From positions 1 through 7,556 of the forward strand of contig JBNKLQ010000288.1 of the NCBI GenBank assembly GCA_050292445.1: a DNA stretch of 7,556 bases, read 5' to 3'. Shown in pieces: positions 1-6,325 of the stretch. A program made the translations under genes and the position numbers. The number at the start of each line of letters is the position of its first letter. Positions within the stretch are counted from its first letter, which is position 1. The notes under the pieces were generated by a model that did no database searches, was not told the DNA's origin, and worked only from the letters and a program-made list of their open reading frames with translations. The stretch is from Leptofilum sp050292445 (GTDB lineage Bacteria; Chloroflexota; Anaerolineae; Promineifilales; Promineifilaceae).

Positions 1-23
1 CTACCGTGATGCAAGGCGACCAG

Positions 24-34
24 ATTTTAACACA
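24..34 (-). promoter_or_regulatory. Possible extended -10 promoter element downstream of the ABC ATPase gene
   Basis: Read on the minus strand this is TGTGTTAAAAT, one base different from the extended -10 element in front of the oxidoreductase gene (TGTGCTAAAAT). It lies just past the stop codon of the exporter ATPase and could drive whatever gene follows off the left edge. No ATG or GTG sits six bases downstream as it does at the two better promoters, so this may be chance. The window ends too soon to tell. Confidence 0.22.
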
Positions 35-50
35 GATCGCCCAGCACACA

Positions 51-1049
51 TCAGCCCTCAGTGAAAACTTGCTCAATCACTTCTTCGATGGGCGGGTCTT
101 GGATGGTCAAATCGTGGATTGCCAGATTGTTGAGCAATTTGGTGGTTACAACAGCCGTTTCTGCCTTGGGCACGCGCAGCACCGCCTGACCTTCTGTATA
201 AGCAACAACTTCAGCAAACGGCCGTAACGCCTCCGCACCCCGTCCATTGGTCGCTCCCGGTGCTAAATCCACCACGATGGTTTTGTGCGGCGAAAATTTT
301 TGTACCAAGGCCGTTAAATCGCCATCAAAGAGAATACGGCCGTGATGGATCACAATCACCCGCTGGCACAACGCCTCTACATCCGCCATGTAATGGCTGG
401 TGAGCAGCACCGAGGCCCCATACCGCTGATTGTATTCCGCCACAAACTGCCGAATGCGCCGTTGGGCCGTGACGTCCAGGCCAATCGTTGGCTCATCCAA
501 AAACAGCACCTTCGGCCGATGCAGCAGCGCCCCGGCAATCTCGCATTTCATCCGCTCCCCCAACGATAAATTACGCACCGGCTTGTGGATCAACGGACCT
601 AAATCCAGCAGTTCAGTTAGTTCGGCCAGCGTTTGGCGGTATTCCTCTTCAGGAATGCTAAAAATCACCCGATTTAGCTCAAAGGAATCGGCCGCTGGAA
701 TATCCCAAATCAGTTGATTTCTTTGCCCCATCACAAGCGTGATTTGGCGCAAAAAGTCATGCTCTCGCTTCCAGGGTGTAAAACCAAGCACATTCGCTTG
801 TCCAGTGCTGGGATGCAGCAGCCCGGTGAGCATTTTTAACGTGGTCGTTTTGCCCGCACCATTTGGCCCCAAAAATCCCACAATCTCACCGGGAGCCACG
901 GAAAAGTTAATGCCGTCCACCGCCCGTATTTCCTTGGTTTTGCGCTTAACCAAACTGCGCATTGCCGCACCCAGGCCAGCTTCTCTTTCATGGATGGTGT
1001 AAATTTTTTGCAGATTCTGGATGGAAACGTGGGGGACTGTTGTGGTCAT
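51..1049 (-). CDS. ABC-2-type exporter ATP-binding protein
   Basis: 332 aa cytoplasmic ATPase that should power an ABC-2-type exporter. The nucleotide-binding domain is intact: Walker A GPNGAGKTT at residues 61-69, a Q-loop in GQRNQL (109-113), signature LSLGE (161-165, a variant of LSGGQ), Walker B VLFLDEP (181-187) with catalytic Glu186, D-loop GLD (190-192) and switch His219. About 20 charged residues (22-41) sit between the first strand and the AVDGINF segment, and the GQRNQL Q-loop is distinctive. Both resemble the uncharacterised COG4586 branch of ABC-2 ATPases (family assignment from memory). The C-terminal 80 residues form the usual small accessory domain. In that family the permease genes normally follow, which here would be off the left edge. 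The substrate cannot be told. The ATG at 1049 has no Shine-Dalgarno sequence but lies six bases after an extended -10, so the message is probably leaderless. Confidence 0.93.
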   Translation of the reverse strand: MTTTVPHVSIQNLQKIYTIHEREAGLGAAMRSLVKRKTKEIRAVDGINFSVAPGEIVGFLGPNGAGKTTTLKMLTGLLHPSTGQANVLGFTPWKREHDFLRQITLVMGQRNQLIWDIPAADSFELNRVIFSIPEEEYRQTLAELTELLDLGPLIHKPVRNLSLGERMKCEIAGALLHRPKVLFLDEPTIGLDVTAQRRIRQFVAEYNQRYGASVLLTSHYMADVEALCQRVIVIHHGRILFDGDLTALVQKFSPHKTIVVDLAPGATNGRGAEALRPFAEVVAYTEGQAVLRVPKAETAVVTTKLLNNLAIHDLTIQDPPIEEVIEQVFTEG

Positions 1050-1055
1050 AGCTGA

Positions 1056-1066
1056 ATTATGGCACA
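1056..1066 (-). promoter_or_regulatory. Extended -10 promoter of the ABC ATPase gene, leaderless start
   Basis: On the minus strand this reads TGTGCCATAAT: a TGn extension followed by the -10 hexamer CATAAT. The hexamer is at -12 to -7 counted from the A of the ATG at 1049, so transcription should begin at the start codon itself. No convincing -35 hexamer is visible near 1079-1084, as expected for an extended -10 promoter. There is no ribosome-binding site between promoter and ATG. The arrangement is the same as at the divergent gene. Confidence 0.6.
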
Positions 1067-1091
1067 GGTTTGATGCGAGATCGAATTAGAG

Positions 1092-1148
1092 ATTTCCCCG
1101 GAAACTGTATTCCAGATCATTTAACCGTCTGAAAGTTTCCGGGGAAAT
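1092..1148. repeat. Perfect 15-bp inverted repeat in the divergent promoter region
   Basis: ATTTCCCCGGAAACT at 1092-1106 is exactly the reverse complement of AGTTTCCGGGGAAAT at 1134-1148, with 27 bases between. Each arm is itself a near-palindrome (TTTCC-CC-GGAAA), which is what a dimeric repressor or activator half-site pair looks like. The centre of the repeat (about 1120) almost coincides with the midpoint between the two start codons (about 1117). The arms fall roughly at -43 to -57 of the ABC gene and -38 to -52 of the oxidoreductase gene. A shared operator or activator site is a reasonable reading. A hairpin-forming short repeat element is the alternative. An ACGGCCGT palindrome directly abuts the right arm (1149-1156). 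Confidence 0.6.
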
Positions 1149-1168
1149 ACGGCCGTAATCACGTTCGC

Positions 1169-1179
1169 TGTGCTAAAAT
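1169..1179 (+). promoter_or_regulatory. Extended -10 promoter of the FAD oxidoreductase gene, leaderless start
   Basis: TGTGCTAAAAT contains TGn followed by TAAAAT. The hexamer occupies -12 to -7 relative to the A of the ATG at 1186, so the predicted transcript starts at the start codon. No Shine-Dalgarno sequence is present (AAGCGC precedes the ATG). The -35 position (about 1151-1156) is occupied by the ACGGCCGT palindrome and not by a TTGACA-like hexamer. Confidence 0.62.
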
Positions 1180-1185
1180 AAGCGC

Positions 1186-2178
1186 ATGGAAAACAAAGTG
1201 GATGTCCTTGTTGTTGGCGCTGGTTTGGCCGGGTTGTTAGCAGCCGATGCATTGCAGGCTGCGGGCAAATCTGTCATTGTGGTGGAAAAAGCGCGTGGTG
1301 TGGGTGGTCGGTTGGCCACCTGGCGGCTCGGGCCAGGGCGCGGCGATTACGGCGCCCAGTTCTTTACGGCACGCGAACCTGATTTCCAAAAGTTTGTCGA
1401 TGAATGGCTTGAAGCTGGCCTGGCTTTCGAATGGACCCGTGGCTGGGCAGCCGAAGGAGATTCTACAACAAATGATGGGTTTCCTCGCTATGCCATAAAC
1501 GGGGGCATGACGGCCGTTGCCAAACACCTGGCCCAAAATCTGACGTTGCACAACCAGACGAAGCTGGGAAAAATTAAATTGGTTGGGGATGGTTGGGAAG
1601 TTATGGTGGAGAACGGCCGTTCCTACCAAAGTCGCGCGCTCCTGCTCACCCCACCCGTGCCACAATCTCTGGTTTTGCTGAACGCAGGTGAAGTACCGCT
1701 AACCGCTGAAGACCGGGCAGCGTTGGAAAAAATCAAATATGCACCATGCCTCTCCGGGCTATTTTGGATTGAAGGGGAAGCAACCTTGCCTGAACCGGGC
1801 GCTTTGCAGCGGCACGAGGCCCCTGTCAGTTTTCTAGCGGACAATCAAAAAAAGGGGATTTCACCAGAGGCTACAATCATCACCGCTCATTCAAACCCGA
1901 TGATGAGCAAAATCTGGTATGAGGCACCAAAACAAGAGTTGATTGGCTTGTTTATGCGAGAGTTACGGCCGTTTCTCGGCAAAAACAGCACTGTGAAAGC
2001 CCATCACATTCACCGCTGGCGCTATGCTCTGCCCACAGTCACCCATCCGCAGCGCACCTTGCTGGCTGCTGGATTGCCTCCGCTGGCTTTTGCGGGTGAT
2101 GCCTTTAACGGCCCTCGGGTTGAAGGGGCTGCGCTTTCTGGGCTGGCTGCGGCAAAAGTGCTTATTGAGCAACTCTAA
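1186..2178 (+). CDS. Renalase-like NAD(P)/FAD-dependent oxidoreductase
   Basis: 330 aa soluble flavoprotein of the amine-oxidase/renalase superfamily. An N-terminal Rossmann fold binds FAD: GAGLAG at residues 11-16, Glu34 at the end of the second strand for the ribose, and the GG-doublet motif RGVGGRLATW at 37-46. DYGAQFFTAR (54-63) is typical of the renalase-like group (COG3380-type). The C-terminal FAD-closing motif is present as AFAGDAF...RVEGAALSGL (301-320). Length fits a complete member of the group and no signal peptide is seen. The substrate is unknown: relatives oxidise dihydronicotinamide isomers, and many bacterial members are uncharacterised. It has its own promoter, divergent from the ABC ATPase gene, and ends seven bases from the stop of the convergent acetyltransferase gene. 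No terminator is visible in that gap. Three ACGGCCGT octamers lie inside it. Confidence 0.9.
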   Translation: MENKVDVLVVGAGLAGLLAADALQAAGKSVIVVEKARGVGGRLATWRLGPGRGDYGAQFFTAREPDFQKFVDEWLEAGLAFEWTRGWAAEGDSTTNDGFPRYAINGGMTAVAKHLAQNLTLHNQTKLGKIKLVGDGWEVMVENGRSYQSRALLLTPPVPQSLVLLNAGEVPLTAEDRAALEKIKYAPCLSGLFWIEGEATLPEPGALQRHEAPVSFLADNQKKGISPEATIITAHSNPMMSKIWYEAPKQELIGLFMRELRPFLGKNSTVKAHHIHRWRYALPTVTHPQRTLLAAGLPPLAFAGDAFNGPRVEGAALSGLAAAKVLIEQL

Positions 2179-2185
2179 ACGATGT

Positions 2186-2746
2186 TCACATTTGTTGGTC
2201 GAATGCCTCGCGACTAAGTTCCATGACTTTGTGCCCGTACCACGATTTCATGCCATCAAAAAGTTTGAATCCTGCTTTTTCGTAAACGCGTTCCGCAGCG
2301 GGGTTTTTGCGATGTGGGGGCACAATCAACAACTCTGCCGACGTGTGGTTGAACAGCCAATCCACCACCAATCGCATCCCCTCTGTACCGAATCCCTTAC
2401 CCCAAAAAGACGGCAGCAGCTTGATATCACCCATCAAACAAAGAATGCCTTCCGGTTTTAGCCACTTGCCAAAAGTGTAGCCTTCCGGCAGCGGTGCAAA
2501 AAAGGATTCGCCAATAAGCTTGCCATCTGCCAGGCGCAGCATGAGCTGTACATAGCCAACGCCTTGTTCAGCCTGTTTTTCTTGGTAGCGCTGCCAGGCG
2601 GTGGCGGCATCATCTTTTTTTGTCCAGCCTCTTAACTTGGGGAATTCATCAGCGTAGCGCATCACGTCGGCGGTGTGCCACAATTCGAGCAGAAAGGGGA
2701 GATCGGCTTCCTGCAATTTGGAAACCTGTACCCTTAAAGAGGTCAT
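2186..2746 (-). CDS. GNAT-family N-acetyltransferase
   Basis: 186 aa cytoplasmic enzyme that should transfer an acetyl group from acetyl-CoA to an amine; the acceptor is unknown. The acetyl-CoA-binding motif A is WGKGFGTEG (115-123), after the strand GDIKLLPSFWG (106-116). Motif B is NPAAERVYEKAGF (148-160), the common ending of RimJ/RimL-like members. The start chosen is the ATG at 2746, because AAGGA sits seven bases upstream and the conserved fold begins at once with RVQVSKLQEADLPFLLELW. A GTG at 2794 would add 16 poorly conserved-looking residues. It lies 102 bases after mrpG on the same strand, so read-through from the mrp operon is possible. No clear terminator separates them, but a large palindrome lies just before the ribosome-binding site. 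Confidence 0.88.
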   Translation of the reverse strand: MTSLRVQVSKLQEADLPFLLELWHTADVMRYADEFPKLRGWTKKDDAATAWQRYQEKQAEQGVGYVQLMLRLADGKLIGESFFAPLPEGYTFGKWLKPEGILCLMGDIKLLPSFWGKGFGTEGMRLVVDWLFNHTSAELLIVPPHRKNPAAERVYEKAGFKLFDGMKSWYGHKVMELSREAFDQQM

Positions 2747-2753
2747 CTTTTTG

Positions 2754-2758
2754 TCCTT
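2754..2758 (-). promoter_or_regulatory. Ribosome-binding site deciding the acetyltransferase start
   Basis: AAGGA on the minus strand, seven bases before the ATG at 2746. It supports that start over the in-frame GTG at 2794, before which no such site is seen. Confidence 0.6.
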
Positions 2759-2761
2759 CGC

Positions 2762-2789
2762 TGGGCTGGATACGGCCGTACCCAGCCCA
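2762..2789. repeat. 28-bp near-perfect palindrome centred on ACGGCCGT
   Basis: The arms TGGGCTGG and CCAGCCCA enclose the palindrome TACGGCCGTA. Only one base pair (A2770/C2781) is imperfect, and it becomes G-U on minus-strand RNA. As RNA it would fold into a strong stem between mrpG and the acetyltransferase gene, ending only a few bases before that gene's ribosome-binding site. No T-run follows on either strand, so it is not a typical intrinsic terminator. A role in mRNA processing, or as a protein-binding site, is possible. Confidence 0.55.
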
Positions 2790-2840
2790 ACCACTCAAAC
2801 CACAATTTTTGTCTTAAGATGACCCAATTTTATCCGAAAA

Positions 2841-2867
2841 AATCTGCGTTAATCCGCGCAATCTGCG
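2841..2867. repeat. Short tandem AATCTGCG-type repeat at the mrpG 3' end
   Basis: AATCTGCG (2841-2848), AATCCGCG (2851-2858) and AATCTGCG (2860-2867) follow each other at 9-10-base intervals. The repeat supplies the stop codon and last five codons (ADCAD) of mrpG. The intergenic sequence to its left is AT-rich. It looks like a small dispersed intergenic repeat that has overrun the gene end. Copies elsewhere in the genome cannot be checked from this window. Confidence 0.45.
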
Positions 2868-3229
2868 GCCATCACAGGAGTACCGTGCAGGATTTGCGCT
2901 GGCTCATCGTAGCGGCCTTTCAGCTCATCCACTTCGGTGCCTTCCCAAAGGGGCACACCGTTGGTGTAAGCAGCCCGGCCAATCATGTGGGCCGACACGG
3001 GAGCAGTGAGCAAAACAAATATGATGGTGGCAATGGCCCGGCTGGCAATGCCCAATTCGCCAAAGTAGGCCACCGTGCCCAACAGAATCAACCCCAACCC
3101 TAACGTCGAGGCTTTGGTAGCCGCCGACATGCGCAGGTACAAATCGGGCATCCGCAGCAAGCCAATGCCAGCAATAAGAATCAGAAAAACGCCAAAAAGC
3201 ATTAAAATGGTGCCGATTATTTGTCCCAT
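2849..3229 (-). CDS. mrpG: Na+/H+ antiporter subunit MrpG
   Basis: 126 aa, last gene of the mrp operon. MrpG is a small membrane subunit needed for assembly and activity of the Mrp cation/proton antiporter. Three hydrophobic segments are seen at about residues 3-22, 43-58 and 64-86. The family motif GLLRMPDLYLRMSAATKAST (23-42) is intact and TAPVSAHMIGRAAY (75-88) matches the conserved third segment. The remaining 38 residues form a polar tail, and the last five are encoded by a short tandem repeat, so the extreme C-terminus is probably not functionally conserved. GGAG seven bases before the ATG, within the last codons of mrpF, serves as ribosome-binding site; mrpF ends four bases upstream. 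Confidence 0.96.
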   Translation of the reverse strand: MGQIIGTILMLFGVFLILIAGIGLLRMPDLYLRMSAATKASTLGLGLILLGTVAYFGELGIASRAIATIIFVLLTAPVSAHMIGRAAYTNGVPLWEGTEVDELKGRYDEPAQILHGTPVMAADCAD

Positions 3230-3233
3230 ATTT

Positions 3234-3494
3234 TTACTCCATCAAATCTACGTAGTAAGCAAAGGCAATCGTGCCCAAAAATGAAATCAGGGCCAAAATA
3301 GTCGCCACGTCCAATATCAAAGGTTGATTCATGATCATGGCGTAAACGGCCGTTACCGCAATCCCCACCGTCGTCAGCAAATCTAAAGCCACCACCCGGT
3401 CTGGCAGGCTGGGCCCTTTGTGTAAGCGAAGAAAGGCAAAGGCCACGGTCACCATGAGCAAGGTTAACGCCAAAAAACCCACAAAATCGTTCAT
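3234..3494 (-). CDS. mrpF: Na+/H+ antiporter subunit MrpF
   Basis: 86 aa, the usual size for this subunit, with three membrane segments (about 4-23, 36-55 and 60-82). The family signature is clear: RLHKGPSLPDRVVALDLLTT (23-42), with the conserved GPSLPDRVVALD loop, then LDVATILALISFLGTIAFA (61-79). MrpF is a small integral subunit of the Mrp complex; in some bacteria its homologue has also been linked to cholate and Na+ efflux. Its ATG overlaps the mrpE stop (ATGA), giving translational coupling, and GGAG lies eight bases upstream. Confidence 0.96.
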   Translation of the reverse strand: MNDFVGFLALTLLMVTVAFAFLRLHKGPSLPDRVVALDLLTTVGIAVTAVYAMIMNQPLILDVATILALISFLGTIAFAYYVDLME

Positions 3495-3957
3495 ATGGCT
3501 AACTCCAAAATGCGCCGTTCAAAGCCATTTTTGATCCCCTCACGGAAGGAGACCACATCCCCCACATTCATGGCGTGAACATACATGGTGCTGTGGTCAG
3601 TCGAGACATCCAGGGTTAACGTACCCGGCGTCAGGGTAATCAGGTTGCCCAGCATGGTAATCGCTGCCTCCGAGGTCACTTCCAGAGGAATGGCCACCAC
3701 GGCGGGCTGCATTTTCATCGTGGGTGACAACACCACAGCCACCACGCGCAGGCTGGAAATCACCAGTTCCTTCAAAAAGAAGCCAATGAAAAAGAGGAAC
3801 AAACGCGCACGTTTAACGTAACGTACGGCCGTATCTGAATGTTGGGTCAGGCGCAAAACCAAAAAGGCCAAAATGAAGCCCATGGCAAAATTGCCCGCTT
3901 CATATTCACCCGTCAGCGCCACCCAGACGATGGCCAACAACAAATTGAGTAATAACA

Positions 3958-3958
<1 letters not shown>
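3491..3958 (-). CDS. mrpE: Na+/H+ antiporter subunit MrpE
   Basis: 155 aa, typical length. The N-terminal half is hydrophobic (membrane segments at about 2-16, 22-37 and 52-77). It is followed by a soluble domain bearing the family hallmark LGNLITLTPGTLTLDVSTD (103-121) and then YVHAMNV (126-132). MrpE is an integral subunit of the Mrp antiporter needed for full activity in studied systems. The ATG shares one base with the mrpD stop codon (TGATG). A strong AGGAGG (3968-3973) lies nine bases before it, inside the end of mrpD, so this is the best ribosome-binding site in the operon. Confidence 0.96.
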
Positions 3959-5475
<1,517 letters not shown>

Positions 5476-5486
5476 TGTTTAGTTAG

Positions 5487-5520
5487 AGGTGCGACGCACT
5501 TCTTAAAGTGCGTCGCACCT
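5487..5520. repeat. Perfect 15-bp hairpin in the mrpC-mrpD gap
   Basis: AGGTGCGACGCACTT (5487-5501) and AAGTGCGTCGCACCT (5506-5520) are exact reverse complements around a four-base loop. It fills most of the only sizeable gap in an otherwise overlapping operon. No T-run follows on the minus strand (CTAACTAAACA precedes the mrpD ATG), so it is not a standard terminator. It could slow or protect the message between mrpC and mrpD, or be a REP/MITE-like palindromic unit that landed in the gap. I see no second copy in this window. Confidence 0.75.
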
Positions 5521-5531
5521 GATAGTCACAA

Positions 5532-5879
5532 TTATTTATCCGTGGCGATGAGTTGATCCATATCGTCGGTGCCTACACGCTGATAAACGCGCTTAATCAG
5601 CACAATGGCAAACGCCTGCGCCCCAAAGCCGATGACGATGGCCGTCAGAATTAAGGCTTGCGGCAGCGGGTCGGCGAAGGGCGCAATGGGGGCAGTAAAC
5701 CCTTCTGGGATGAGCGGTGGATTGCCGCGCACCAGTTCGCCCATCGAAAAGATGAGCATGTTCGAGGCGTGCCCCAGCAGCGCCAGGCCGATGATTAGTT
5801 TGACCAGGCTGCGCCGCCGGATCATGTACACGCCAGCGGCATACAGGGAGCCAACGATGATGGCCATAATGATTTCCAT
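5532..5879 (-). CDS. mrpC: Na+/H+ antiporter subunit MrpC
   Basis: 115 aa, homologous to NuoK of complex I and of usual length. Three membrane helices lie at about 3-20, 28-47 and 73-95. The family motif DPLPQALILTAIVIGFGAQA (70-89) is intact, and GHASNMLIFSMG (36-47) matches the second helix. MrpC sits between the MrpA and MrpD antiporter-like modules. The ATG shares one base with the mrpB stop (TAATG). AAGGA lies eight bases upstream in the end of mrpB. The gene is followed by the 56-bp hairpin gap before mrpD. Confidence 0.96.
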   Translation of the reverse strand: MEIIMAIIVGSLYAAGVYMIRRRSLVKLIIGLALLGHASNMLIFSMGELVRGNPPLIPEGFTAPIAPFADPLPQALILTAIVIGFGAQAFAIVLIKRVYQRVGTDDMDQLIATDK

Positions 5880-6316
5880 TAGATTATTCCTTCTTCCTCA
5901 ACCATGTCCTCTTCCGACAAGGTCAAAATGATGAGCATCGTCACCCCAATGACGGTGAGAAACACGCCAATATCAAACATTAACGGGGTGCCCAGCTTAC
6001 CCAGGGCCGCGTAGCTGGTCTTGTCCCACAGGGAGGTCATAAATGGGTCCTGGTTTAAAATGGGTGAGAGCAGACCGCTGGATACGGCCGTTAATAACCC
6101 CACCCCAATCAGCTTCAACGGATCAAAAAAGAGCACCCGCTGTGCTTCTGGCATGCCATAGGCAAAGCCGTACAGGGCAAACCCTGACGAGGCAACCAAT
6201 CCTCCAATAAAGCCACCGCCAGGATGATGATGCCCCCGCAGCAAAATAAAAACGGCAAACAGCAGCATTAATGGCAACAAGTAGCGAGTCGCTGTGGTTA
6301 AAATCAAAGATCGCAT
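5879..6316 (-). CDS. mrpB: Na+/H+ antiporter subunit MrpB
   Basis: 145 aa separate MrpB, which places this cluster in group 1 (seven genes); group 2 clusters have a fused or altered A/B arrangement. Four membrane segments are seen (about 8-26, 33-53, 66-86 and 110-132). The diagnostic LRGHHHPGGGFIGGL (26-40) and GTPLMFDIGVFLTVIG (109-124) motifs are complete. The polar acidic tail SEEDMVEEEG is common in the family. AGGAAAG upstream of the ATG provides the ribosome-binding site; mrpA ends nine bases before it. Confidence 0.96.
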   Translation of the reverse strand: MRSLILTTATRYLLPLMLLFAVFILLRGHHHPGGGFIGGLVASSGFALYGFAYGMPEAQRVLFFDPLKLIGVGLLTAVSSGLLSPILNQDPFMTSLWDKTSYAALGKLGTPLMFDIGVFLTVIGVTMLIILTLSEEDMVEEEGII

Positions 6317-6325
6317 TAGGCTTTC

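Noticed and set aside
739..1002. Plus-strand open frame opposite the ABC ATPase gene
   Set aside because: Antisense shadow of a well-supported gene, with no recognisable domain or ribosome-binding site.
2179..2185. Bidirectional terminator between the convergent oxidoreductase and acetyltransferase genes
   Set aside because: The gap is only seven bases and no stem with a T-run was found around it.
2747..2794. GTG at 2794 as start of the acetyltransferase
   Set aside because: It would add 16 residues encoded largely by the 28-bp palindrome, and the ATG at 2746 has a well-spaced AAGGA.
5487..5520. Intrinsic terminator inside the mrp operon
   Set aside because: The stem is strong but no T-run follows it on the transcribed strand.
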